From assembly GCA_963816435.1 (NCBI GenBank), contig CAWFKS010000014.1, positions 57,310 through 121,309 on the forward strand: a stretch of DNA of 64,000 nucleotides. Direction: 5' to 3'. This DNA is from CAWFKS01 sp963816435 (GTDB taxonomy: Bacteria; Pseudomonadota; Alphaproteobacteria; Rhizobiales; Rhizobiaceae). The notes under the pieces were generated by a model. That model made no database searches, had not been told where the DNA came from, and worked only from the letters and a program-made list of their open reading frames with translations. Of this stretch, positions 19,642-28,055 are shown piece after piece. Position 1 is the first letter of the stretch. Each line of letters begins with the position of its first letter. The position numbers and the translations under genes are program-made.

Positions 19642-21291
19642 TTGGACAGACCCGCCCTGGATGCCGCGCTCGGCGCGCTCGAAAGCCACCGCTCGCAGAT
19701 CATGCCGATGGACATGCGCGCCGCCTTCGCCGGCGACCCGGACCGCTTCGCGAAGTTCTCGCTGTCGCTCGGCGATCTCTTCCTCGACTGGTCGAAATGC
19801 GCGGTCACCGGCGAGACGATGCGGCTTCTGGCAGATGCCGCTGTTGCGGCCGGCGTCGAGCAGCGCCGCGCGGCGATGTTTTCCGGCGAGACGATCAACG
19901 TCACCGAGGGGAGGGCGGTGCTGCACACCGCCTTGCGCAATCCTCCGGGAAGCTCCGTCACGGTCGACGGTGCGGACGTCATGCCCGGCGTTCTTTCGGT
20001 CCTCGACGCGATGGCGGCTTTCGCGAACGGCGTGCGCGGCGGCTCCATCACCGGTGCGCGCGGTGCCGCGATCACCGACATCGTCAATATCGGCATCGGC
20101 GGCTCGGACCTCGGGCCGGCGATGGCGACGCTGGCGCTGGCGCCGTACCACGACGGCCCGCGTGCGCATTTCGTCTCCAACGTCGACGGCGCCCACATCG
20201 CGGACACGCTGAAGGATCTCGATCCGGAGACGACACTGTTCATCATCGCCTCGAAGACCTTCACGACCATCGAGACGATGACCAACGCCGCCACGGCTCG
20301 CCGCTGGGTGGCCGAGGCGCTGGGCCCCGACGCGGTCGCCGACCATTTCTGCGCCGTCTCCACCGCGCTCGAAAAGGTCGCCGCCTTCGGCATCCGCGAG
20401 GATCGCGTCTTCGGCTTCTGGGACTGGGTCGGCGGCCGCTATTCGCTGTGGTCGGCGATCGGCCTGCCGATCATGATCGCCGTCGGCCCGGAGAATTTCC
20501 GTAAATTCCTCGACGGCGCGCACGCCATGGACGAGCATTTCGCCGCCGCGCCGCTGCTGGAAAACATCCCCGTGGTCATGGGGCTGCTCGGCTGGTGGCA
20601 CCGCGTCGTGTGCGGGTATCCGGCCCGCGCGGTCATTCCCTACGACCAGCGGCTCGCCCGCCTGCCGGCCTATCTGCAGCAGCTCGACATGGAATCGAAC
20701 GGCAAGCGCGTCACGCTCGACGGTGCCGCCGTCACCACGCCGACCGGGCCGCTGGTGTGGGGCGAGCCGGGCACCAACGGCCAGCACGCCTTCTTCCAGC
20801 TTCTGCATCAGGGCACCGACGTCATCCCCGTCGAGTTCATCGTCGCCGCCAACGGCCACGAGCCCGACCTGAAGGTCCACCACGACCTGCTTCTGGCCAA
20901 TTGCCTGGCGCAGGGCGAGGCGCTGATGAAGGGCCGCACGCTGGACGAGGCGAAGGCCCAGATGCGCGCCAAGGGCATCGACGAGGCCGAGATCGAGAGG
21001 ATCGCGCCGCACCGTGTCTTCCCGGGCAACCGGCCGTCGCTGACAATCCTCCACGACACGCTCGACCCGTTCGCGCTCGGCCGGCTGATCGCGCTCTACG
21101 AGCATCGAGTGTTTGTGGAAGGCGTGCTCTTCGGCATCAACTCCTTCGATCAGTGGGGTGTCGAACTCGGCAAGGAACTGGCCACCGATCTTCTGCCGGT
21201 CGTCGAGGGCAAGCGCGAAGCCGCCGGGCGGGATGCTTCCACCGCCGGCCTCGTCGCCCGCGTCGAGGCCATGCGGAAGAACGCCGAATGA
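19642..21291 (+). CDS. pgi: glucose-6-phosphate isomerase
   Basis: Interconverts glucose 6-phosphate and fructose 6-phosphate. 549 aa, family length. Seen: DIVNIGIGGSDLGPAM phosphate-binding segment, SKTFTTIETMTNA, GLLGWWHRV, QQLDMESNGK and the C-terminal SFDQWGVELGKELA signature. The start is TTG 19642 with GGAG seven nt before it; no better start is in frame. It overlaps the following HAD gene (ATGA). Confidence 0.96.
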   Translation: MDRPALDAALGALESHRSQIMPMDMRAAFAGDPDRFAKFSLSLGDLFLDWSKCAVTGETMRLLADAAVAAGVEQRRAAMFSGETINVTEGRAVLHTALRNPPGSSVTVDGADVMPGVLSVLDAMAAFANGVRGGSITGARGAAITDIVNIGIGGSDLGPAMATLALAPYHDGPRAHFVSNVDGAHIADTLKDLDPETTLFIIASKTFTTIETMTNAATARRWVAEALGPDAVADHFCAVSTALEKVAAFGIREDRVFGFWDWVGGRYSLWSAIGLPIMIAVGPENFRKFLDGAHAMDEHFAAAPLLENIPVVMGLLGWWHRVVCGYPARAVIPYDQRLARLPAYLQQLDMESNGKRVTLDGAAVTTPTGPLVWGEPGTNGQHAFFQLLHQGTDVIPVEFIVAANGHEPDLKVHHDLLLANCLAQGEALMKGRTLDEAKAQMRAKGIDEAEIERIAPHRVFPGNRPSLTILHDTLDPFALGRLIALYEHRVFVEGVLFGINSFDQWGVELGKELATDLLPVVEGKREAAGRDASTAGLVARVEAMRKNAE

Positions 21292-22001
21292 GCGCGATCC
21301 GCGGCATCCTCTTCGACAAGGACGGTACGCTGGTCGACTTCGAGGCGACATGGACCGCCGTCGCCGAACGGCTGGCTCTGGTCGCCTCGAACGGCGATGC
21401 GGCCGAGGCGGCGCGCCTGCTCGACCTCGGCGGGTTTGACGCCGAAAGCCGCAGTTTCCGCGCCAACTCCGTCATTGCGTCCGGCACCAATGCCGATGTC
21501 GTGGCGCTCTGGTATCCCGAACTCACCCGCGAAGAGCGCACCGCGCGCACCGCCGAATTCGACGCCGTCACCGCCGAGGAGGGTGCGCGCGCTGCGGTGC
21601 CGGTGGCAGGCATCGCCGAGGCGATCGCGAAGCTGCGCGACACCGGCTATCGGCTGGGGCTCGCCACCAACGATTCCACACGCGGCGCCGAGCAGACGCT
21701 GCTGGCGCTCGGCCTCGCCCACTCCTTCGACGCCATTTACGGCTACGACGCGGTCGCGGTGCCCAAGCCCGCCCCCGACGTGCTGCACGCCTTCGCCGAC
21801 ATGACCGGGCTGAAGCCGGCGCAGCTCGCCATGGTCGGCGACAACCGTCACGACCTCGAGACCGGCCGCGCAGGCGGCGCCGGCCTCGTCGTCGGCGTGT
21901 TGTCGGGCACCGGCACGGCCGAGACCCTGAAGCAGCTGGCCGATGTCGTCATCGGCTCGGTCGCCGACCTGCCGGCGCTGCTGGAGGGGAGGGCGGCTTA
22001 G
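21288..22001 (+). CDS. HAD-superfamily phosphatase, Gph-like
   Basis: 237 aa. Motif I is FDKDGTLVDF (Asp10, Asp12), motif II is in GLATNDS, Lys in VPKPAPD, and motif IV is MVGDNRHDLETG. This is the phosphoglycolate-phosphatase-like group; the helical cap lies at about 20-85. It overlaps pgi by 4 nt, and the next gene begins 4 nt after its stop, so the three form one transcription unit. Substrate unknown. Confidence 0.88.
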   Translation: MSAIRGILFDKDGTLVDFEATWTAVAERLALVASNGDAAEAARLLDLGGFDAESRSFRANSVIASGTNADVVALWYPELTREERTARTAEFDAVTAEEGARAAVPVAGIAEAIAKLRDTGYRLGLATNDSTRGAEQTLLALGLAHSFDAIYGYDAVAVPKPAPDVLHAFADMTGLKPAQLAMVGDNRHDLETGRAGGAGLVVGVLSGTGTAETLKQLADVVIGSVADLPALLEGRAA

Positions 22002-22005
22002 CCCG

Positions 22006-22716
22006 ATGGCGACGCCCTCGGCGACGGCGGACTTCATCCGGCGCAACATGCGCCTCGAACCCGTCGCTCCGGTTCCCGGAATCCGGCTTTTCCAGGCGCA
22101 CGCGGGCAGCGGGCTGAACCGGCTGCCCGGCCGGCGGAGCGGCGCGCCCTACTGGGCCTATGCCTGGCCGGGCGGGGTCGCCCTTGCCCGCCATTTCCTC
22201 GAAAATCCCGAAGCCGTCGCCGGCCACAGCCTGCTCGACCTCGGTGCCGGCTCCGGTCTGGTGGCGATCGCCGCGGCCAGGGCAGGCGCCGGCAAGGTCG
22301 CGGCATCGGACACGGACCCGGCCGCACGCGCCGCGATCGGCCTCAACGCCGAGGCCAACGGCGTGGCGGTCGAGATCATCTCCGACGATATTCTGGCCGG
22401 TTCACCGCCGCCCTTCGACATCGTGGCCGTGGGCGACCTGTTCTACGACCGGGAGCTCGCCGGACGCGTCACCGAGTTTCTCGAACGCTGCGTCGAGGCC
22501 GGAATTGTCGTTCTGGTCGGCGATCTTGGCCGCGAATGGCTGCCGCGCGCGCGGCTGCGGCTTCTGGCCGAATATCCGGTGGCCGAAATCGGCGAGCCGC
22601 GCGACAGCGCCCGCCATCGCGGCATGGTCTTCGCATTCGACGCAGGAGGCGCGCACCCATCCCTCCCCCTTGAGGGGAGGGTGGACCGGAGCGCAGCGAC
22701 GGGACGGGTGGGGTAG
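22006..22716 (+). CDS. class I SAM methyltransferase, ETF-beta lysine / L11 methyltransferase-like
   Basis: 236 aa as it stands. SAM-binding motif I is HSLLDLGAGSGLVAIAAA at about 75-90, motif II SDTDPAA at 101-107, and GDLFYD at 143-148 matches the ETFB/L11 lysine methyltransferase group. The natural core ends near residue 212. The last 18 residues (SLPLEGRVDRSAATGRVG) and the stop codon come from a palindromic intergenic repeat that starts at 22661. The gene follows the HAD phosphatase gene after 4 nt. Target protein not proven. Confidence 0.82.
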   Translation: MATPSATADFIRRNMRLEPVAPVPGIRLFQAHAGSGLNRLPGRRSGAPYWAYAWPGGVALARHFLENPEAVAGHSLLDLGAGSGLVAIAAARAGAGKVAASDTDPAARAAIGLNAEANGVAVEIISDDILAGSPPPFDIVAVGDLFYDRELAGRVTEFLERCVEAGIVVLVGDLGREWLPRARLRLLAEYPVAEIGEPRDSARHRGMVFAFDAGGAHPSLPLEGRVDRSAATGRVG

Positions 22717-22830
22717 CCTCGGCCGATCTCGGCGCAGGAATCTGCAGCGACAGTCGGTAGGCCGCACGCTTCACGGACGACCCCACCCCGATCCGCTCGC
22801 GCGGATCGACCCTCCCCTCGAGGGGGAGGG
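22661..22830. repeat. MITE-like element with inverted ends, copy 1
   Basis: 170 bp. Left end begins CCCTCCCC, a short palindrome, then GGTGGGGT about 50 bp in; right end is the imperfect reverse complement (ACCCCACCCC ... CCCTCCCCTCGAGGGGGAGG). The same element occurs at 55042-55217 with matching interior. It overlaps the 3' end of the methyltransferase gene. Confidence 0.8.
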
Positions 22831-22982
22831 AAGGCGCCGCCGCTGCGGCCAGTCGCCCACCTTCGCGATTGGCAGGGCCATAAACGCAGTTCGTCATCCT
22901 CGGCCGAGCCGAGCGTAGCGAAGGCGCAGAGCCGGGGATCCATGCCTGAACGGTTCGGACGCGTGAGGCGGCGGAGGACGAG

Positions 22983-23131
22983 CGCCCTACCTCCCCTCGA
23001 CGGGGAGGTCGGCGAGTGAAACGAGCCGGGTGGGGTGACTGGCGCCCTTCGTTCCCACCCCACCCGCGTAGGACCGCCTCGCTCTTGCTCGGCAATCCTC
23101 CGCGACCTCCCCGTCGAGGGGAGGTAGGGCG
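22983..23131. repeat. palindromic element with perfect 29-bp inverted ends
   Basis: Left arm 22983-23011 and right arm 23103-23131 are exact reverse complements; both contain the inner palindrome CCTCCCCTCGACGGGGAGG (or its complement). The interior has a second, looser pair (GGGTGGGG / CCCACCCC). The right half recurs at 54208-54294. Confidence 0.85.
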
Positions 23132-23188
23132 CCAGCGCTGCGGCCCGCCATCCGAGGATGACGGGCGAAGATGGCGGAGTGCTCGTTC

Positions 23189-23207
23189 TTCTCCCCGACG
23201 GGGAGAA
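23189..23207. repeat. 19-bp hairpin repeat
   Basis: TTCTCCCCG-A-CGGGGAGAA, perfect 9-bp arms, followed by AGGTGGCCCGTAGGGCC. This short unit is frequent in rhizobial intergenic DNA (recalled). Possible terminator. Confidence 0.6.
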
Positions 23208-23238
23208 GGTGGCCCGTAGGGCCGGATGAGGGGGCAAA

Positions 23239-23375
23239 CGTGGACAGGCGCGCGGTCCTTGCTCGCGCAACCCATTGTTCCTGCTGCCTACTCCCCATTC
23301 CCCACGCCCTCATTTGTCCCCGTCTTCTCCGCCGCGCTTATCCTTTGCTCATACCGCCGCGCGGGAAACGGGTGT
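23239..23375. repeat. shared intergenic block, copy 1
   Basis: Aligns by eye with 54326-54465: both begin CGTGGACAG, share TACTCCCCATTCCCCAC, CCTCATTTGTCCCC and TCTTCTCC in the same order, and end near GCGGGAA. No reading frame is conserved between the copies. Confidence 0.7.
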
Positions 23376-23514
23376 GCACACCGAACATCCGGGCGGCGGG
23401 ACGGTACCGGATCGGCCGCGCGCGGTGGCGCGGCTTCGCAGAGCGTTAGGTCCGGGCCCTGCCGACGGCTTGCGGGGCTGGTCCCTCCGCTCCCGGACGC
23501 GGGGCAGGATGCCG

Positions 23515-23733
23515 GACGGGCGGCCGTAAGGTCGCACGAAATAAAAATAGATGAGCGTCCGAACGGCCGCCCGTCTTCCCCAGCCGGATCGCCGACAGGC
23601 GACCTCAGGTGACAGCGCCCAGCGGGATCGCGCAGCGATCCTCGCGGCAGGCGCGATCGCGTTCTTTGACAATGGCCAGACGGCGGAGACGCCGGGCGTG
23701 GCGATGAAGATGTATGGGCGGACGGCGGTGTGA
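23515..23733. repeat. long-hairpin module, copy 1
   Basis: Perfect 13-bp stem GACGGGCGGCCGT (23515-23527) with ACGGCCGCCCGTC (23563-23575) around a 35-nt loop containing GATGAGCGTCCG. About 85 bp later comes TTCTTTGACAATGG and then GGCGTGGCGATGAAG. Copy 2 at 54738-54885 has the same order. Confidence 0.75.
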
Positions 23734-23993
23734 CGCGCGCCCTGCCCTCGCCCCGCTTGCGGGGTGAGGAGGGTAAAGCGAAGCGCAGCGAACTGCTCGG
23801 AGCCGTGAGCGAAGGGCCGGTGAGGGGCGTCAGCGCCGAGTCGGATGAGGCGGGTTGGATGGAGCGCCGCCCTGCATTCACCCCTCGCGCGAGATGGCCA
23901 GCCTCATCGCTGACACGGCTTCGGGGCATCCGTTCTCTCCCACATGCGGGCGAGGTTAGGGCGCTCGGTAGCGACCCCACACTGCGCCCACTA

Positions 23994-24024
23994 CGTGGAT
24001 CGACTCTCCCCTCGAGGGGGAGGG
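23994..24024. repeat. right end of MITE-like element (partial copy)
   Basis: GTGGATCGAC followed by CTCCCCTCGAGGGGGAGGG matches the right end of the elements at 22661 and 55042. It sits 28 bp from the stop of the acyl-CoA ligase gene. Confidence 0.6.
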
Positions 24025-24051
24025 AGGCATCGGCGCCGACAAGCGCGCCCC

Positions 24052-26319
24052 CTATTTCAGCTCGCGCCGCAGGATCTTGCCGACATTGGTCTTCGGCAGT
24101 TCGTCGCGGAACTCGATGTGGCGCGGGCGCTTGTAGCCGGTCAGGTTTTCCCGGCAGTATTCGACGATCTCGGCCGCCGTCAGGTTCGGGTCCTTCCTGA
24201 CGATGAACAGCTTCGGCACTTCGCCGGAATGCTCGTCCGGCACGCCGATCGCCGCCACCTCCAGCACGCCCGGGTGCTGCGCCACCACGTCCTCGATCTC
24301 GTTGGGATAGACGTTGAAGCCCGAGACCAGGATCATGTCCTTCTTGCGGTCGACGATCTTGATGTAGCCGCGCGCGTCCATGAAGCCCATGTCGCCGGAG
24401 CGGAAGAACCCGTCCTCGGTCATCACCTGCGCGGTCTCGTCCGGCCGGTTCCAGTAGCCCGCCATCACCTGCGGACCCTTGATGCAGATCTCGCCGACCG
24501 TGCCCGTCTCGACGTCCTTGCCCTTGTCGTCGCGGATCTCGACTTCGGTCGAGGGCATCGGCAGGCCGATCGTGCCGGAGAACTGGTCGCGCGTCGAAGC
24601 GGTTGGCCGTCACCACCGGCGAGGTCTCCGACAGGCCGTAGCCCTCGGCGATGATGTTGCCGGTAAGCTGCTGCCAGCGGTCGGCCACCGCCTTCTGCAC
24701 GGCCATGCCGCCGCCGAAGGTGAGGATCAGCGAGCCGAAGTCCAGCTTGCGGAACTCGTCGTTGTGCAACAGCCCGTTGAACAGCGTGTTGAGGCCGGGG
24801 AAGACGTGGAAGGGCCGCGCCTTCAGCTCCTTGACGAAGGCCGGCAAGTCGCGCGGATTGGGGATCAGGATGTTCTCCGCACCCTGCTGCATGCCCATCA
24901 GCGCGTTCACCGTCAGCGCATAGATGTGGTAGAGCGGCAGCGCGCAGATATAGACCATGCGGCGCGGCCGCGGCTTCTTGACGAAGGCGCTTTCCACCCA
25001 CGCGGCGTTCTGCTGGACGTTGGCCAGCACGTTGCGGTGAAGCAGCGTCGCGCCCTTCGAGACGCCCGTCGTGCCGCCGGTATATTGCAGGAAGGCGATG
25101 TCGTCGGGCTCGACCTCGGCGCGGTGGAAACTGGCCTTCGCGCCGGCGCTGACGGCGTCGTTGAAGCTCACATGGCCGGGCAGCGACCACGCCGGCACCA
25201 TCTTCTTCACGCGCCGCACCACCAGGTTGACCAGCAGGCCCTTCAGACCCAGCAGGTCGCCCATCGAGCCCACCACCACGTGCTTGACCGAGGTGTTGGC
25301 GACGACCTTTTCCAGCGTCGAGGCGAAGTTCTCGAGGATGACGATCGCCTCGGCGCCGGAATCCTTGAGCTGGTGCTCCAGTTCGCGCGGCGTGTAGAGC
25401 GGATTGACGTTGACGACCACGTAGCCCGCCCGCAGCACCGCCATCATGGCGACCGGATACTGCAGCACGTTGGGCATCATGATCGCCACGCGCGCGCCCT
25501 TCTGCAGCCCCTTCGACTGCAAGAACGCCGCAAGACGCCGCGACATCTCCTCGAGTTCGGCGAAGCTCAGCGACTTGCCCATGCAGGTGAAGGCCGGCCG
25601 CGTCGAATGCTTGCGGCAGCTCGCCACGAGGAAGTCGCCGATCGACTTTTCCGCCGGCATCTCGATCTCGTGCGGCACGACGTCGGGATAGCTGGCGAGC
25701 CACGGCCGCGCCGTCAGCGCAGTGTGCTCGGACGCTGCAGCGCCCGACTTGGGCGACGCCTTCTTCCCGGCTGCGGCGGAGCCCGACTTCGAGGAAGCCT
25801 TCCTGGTAGCCGCTCCGTCCTTCGCGGCTGCCGGCTTTGCGGCGCTCTTCTTCGCGGCAGGCTTTGCTTCGTCCTTGGCGGCGCTTGCCGCCTTCGTCGT
25901 GGTGGCTGCCTTCGAGGCGGAATCGGTCGACCCGGAGGAGACGCCTTCTTCGCCGCCGGCTTTTTCGCCCCCGCGGACTGCTTCGGGGCAGCCTTCGCTG
26001 CGCTCGAACCGCTCGCCGCGGCCTTTGCGCCCGTTGCGGCAGACTTCGCAGCCGGCTTCGCGGCAGCAGGCTTCGTGGCCGCGGGCTTCCCCGAGGCGCT
26101 CTTCGCCGCGCCGGACTTCGTCGCGGCCGACTTCGAACCTGCCGCCTTGGTGGCGGGCGCCTTGCCCGTCGACGATGCCGATCCGGACGTGCCCTTTTTC
26201 GCCGCCGGCTTCTTCGCCGCCGGCTTGGCCGCTTCCGTCTTCGCCGCGCCGTCCTCGTCGGTTTTCGCCGCGCCCCTTCGCCTGGCCGCGCTTTGCGTGC
26301 TGTCGCTTGCCTTTGCCAA
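24052..26319 (-). CDS. long-chain/dicarboxylate acyl-CoA ligase with Lys/Ala-rich head (two frameshifts)
   Basis: ATP-dependent acyl-CoA ligase, FadD/PimA-like. After repair it is 755 aa: about 205 residues of Ala/Lys/Ser-rich, histone-H1-like sequence (repeated AAKPAAKK-type units), then the ligase domain with the AMP motif YTGGTTGVSKGATLLHRN, EGYGLSETSP, GDMGFMDARGYIKIVDRKKD and the C-terminal Lys in NVGKILRRELK. Frame breaks lie at about 24588-24594 (one extra base, in ANRFDA/DQFSGTIG) and 25940-25946 (one missing base, inside the Lys/Ala head); the net span is in frame. The start is TTG 26319 after AGGGAGG. The frame is open across the junction, so head and enzyme are one protein. Confidence 0.87.
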
Positions 26320-26445
26320 TGCTCCCTCCCTGGGAAACCGTTGTTGGGCGGCATGTCCCGGCGCCGGTCCGGCGCGCGCCGCCATTGTGTCTGCTCGGCC
26401 CCTATCTAGGGCTGCGCGGCGCGTCGGCGCAAGCCTTGCGCCCGC

Positions 26446-27000
26446 TCACTGGCCGAAGCCGGAATGCTCTTCCATGAAGGCTGTTTCCTCTGCCGTCGAC
26501 TGGCGGCCCAGCGCCTTGTTTCGATGCGGAAACCGGCCGAAGCGCTCGATGATGTCGCGGTGTTGGACGGCGAATTTCAGCGACTCCTCGCTGCCGAGCG
26601 TGCCGAACAGCTCGACGCATTTGTTCTGGTCGGTCAGTTGCTCGGAATGCATGAACGGCATGTAGAGGAACTGCTTGTGCGTGGTTTCCATGTTGCGGTC
26701 GAAGCCGGCCTCGACAGCCTTTTGCGCGATCGCCAGCGCCAGGTGATCGGTGGCGAAGGCCTTTCCCGTCTTGCGGAACATGTTGCGCGGGAACTGGTCG
26801 AACACGATGATGGCGGCGAGCGCGGTCTGCGGTTCGGCGTCGAGATGCTCGGGCGAGGCGTGCCTGAGTTCCTCGTGAAGGTCGCCGAAGCGGTCGCGGA
26901 TTGTCTCGTCGACTGCGTCCTTCTGGGTGAACCAGTCCTCCGCCGTCAGCTCCTCGAACCAGAACTCCAGCACCTCGTCCTGCCAGCCCGCCTTCGGCAT
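26446..27000 (-). CDS. DUF924 family protein
   Basis: 184 aa. Family segments are VLEFWFEEL at the start, IIVFDQFPRNMFR in the middle, FLYMPFMHSE and the C-terminal AEETAFMEEH. All-helical, TPR-like fold in known structures; biological role unknown. AGGGGA stands 8 nt before ATG 27000; the open frame extends upstream but that part runs into the tRNA and is not expected to be translated. Confidence 0.88.
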   Translation of the reverse strand: MPKAGWQDEVLEFWFEELTAEDWFTQKDAVDETIRDRFGDLHEELRHASPEHLDAEPQTALAAIIVFDQFPRNMFRKTGKAFATDHLALAIAQKAVEAGFDRNMETTHKQFLYMPFMHSEQLTDQNKCVELFGTLGSEESLKFAVQHRDIIERFGRFPHRNKALGRQSTAEETAFMEEHSGFGQ

Positions 27001-27109
27001 TCTCGTCCCCTTGCGTTCGCGTGCACCGATGCGCTGCACTCTGCCCGCAAAAGGCCCGGCACGCCACTGCCGGCGCGGAAACTGTTCGAATGGTCGTTTC
27101 GATAAGAGG

Positions 27110-27185
27110 TGGTGCCGCTTGCGTGACTCGAACACGCGACCCCATCATTACGAATGATGTGCTCTACCAACTGAGCTAAAGCGGC
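27110..27185 (-). tRNA. tRNA-Thr (anticodon CGT)
   Basis: 76 nt including an encoded CCA end (27112-27110). Acceptor GCCGCTT pairs with AAGCGGC; D-arm has the AGCTCAGTTGGTAGAGC pattern; anticodon stem CATCA/TGATG encloses loop TTCGTAA, giving anticodon CGT for ACG threonine codons; T-arm contains GTTCGAGTC. All arms fold normally. Confidence 0.97.
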
Positions 27186-27285
27186 CCGCGACGGGGCGCA
27201 GGGCTCCGTCGAAAGTGAGCGCGTGATAGCGAGATCGGAGGCGAAGTGCAAGCACCTGGCAGCATGCCGCGGCGCGTCGCGTAGT

Positions 27286-27846
27286 TCAGCCGCCGGGCGG
27301 CGTGCCGCTGGCCTTGGCGAGTTTGCGCAGGCCGGCGTGCGAGGCCATGAAGATCGCCTCCTCCTCGCTCGGCGGGCGCGGCCTGATCTGGCTGCCGAGC
27401 GCGGCCACCACCTCGTCGATCTCGAGGAAGCGTCGCTCCCTGGCGTTGTAGACGCCGGCCGTGGTCAGCACCAGCGCGGCGGTCTGCCCGTCTTCCAGCA
27501 CGAAGCGGTGGCGGCCGATCACCTGCGTGTCCTCCCACGTCTCGATCGTGGAGACCACCTCGAACTTCTTCCACAGCCTGATCTCGCGCACATAGACGGT
27601 CTGCAGCCCGCCCATCATCGGCGCCCAGCCGCGCTGGCGCGCCAGCCCCAGCAGGCCGGCGCGAATGAAGATGTCGATGCGCCCGACGTCGGCCAGCATC
27701 ATGTAGCGGGCATTGTTGAGATGCATGTTGGAATCGATGTCGGTCGGCAGGCAGCGGAAGGCGAGCCGGCTGGCGTCGCCCCAGCGGTAGGGTCCGCGGC
27801 TGCGCGCCGTCAGCGCCATGCGGATGAGACGGCCCCAGACATACAT
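27286..27846 (-). CDS. acyl-CoA thioesterase-like protein (hot-dog fold)
   Basis: 186 aa, 4HBT/THEM6-like. The signature region TDIDSNMHLNNARYMMLADVGR holds the conserved Asp/His/Asn of the hot-dog active helix, and YVREIRLWKKFEV follows. Likely hydrolyses acyl-CoA or acyl-ACP; it lies between two acyl-CoA ligase genes, consistent with fatty-acid metabolism. The first 15 residues are basic and hydrophobic and may touch the membrane. Confidence 0.8.
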   Translation of the reverse strand: MYVWGRLIRMALTARSRGPYRWGDASRLAFRCLPTDIDSNMHLNNARYMMLADVGRIDIFIRAGLLGLARQRGWAPMMGGLQTVYVREIRLWKKFEVVSTIETWEDTQVIGRHRFVLEDGQTAALVLTTAGVYNARERRFLEIDEVVAALGSQIRPRPPSEEEAIFMASHAGLRKLAKASGTPPGG

Positions 27847-28055
27847 GCGTTCGCTCCTGCTTCGCTGACTGCCGTGTTTAGGCCGCGTGAACGAAGCGGT
27901 CGATAGTCTGCGCCCGAACCGGCGCCGCCGGCGTCGACAAGGATGCGCGACATTTCGTCCGGACCGCCATTGCCGTATGAGCGGGCACTGCCACTATTGT
28001 AGCATCGCAGGCGGCAGCGGCCCCGCAGCCGCGCGCGAAAAAGACCGGGAGGAAG

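Larger units (their letters stand above)
22717..24051. other. 1.3-kb repeat-filled intergenic region
   Basis: No credible gene. It holds, in order, the rest of the MITE-like element, a 149-bp element with perfect 29-bp inverted ends (22983-23131), a short hairpin (23189-23207), a block shared with 54326-54465, the long-hairpin module (23515-23733), an RIME-like hairpin around 23744-23772 and a further right end of the MITE-like element (23994-24024). A 60-codon frame at 23551-23733 is not kept in the second copy. Confidence 0.8.

Noticed and set aside
23551..23733. 60-codon frame starting MSVRTAARLP
   Set aside because: The same start in the second module copy (54775) stops after 19 codons with a different sequence; the conserved part is a hairpin, not a protein.
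22661..24051. CRISPR array, because of regularly repeated GC-rich palindromes
   Set aside because: Repeats differ in length and type, spacing is irregular, no unique spacers of constant size and no cas genes.
25714..26385. Separate histone-H1-like gene before the acyl-CoA ligase
   Set aside because: The Lys/Ala-rich text continues in the ligase frame with no stop or new start between, apart from one missing base.
26446..27135. Longer DUF924 protein starting at 27135
   Set aside because: The extra 45 residues overlap the tRNA gene and lack homology; ATG 27000 has a good ribosome site and the family start.
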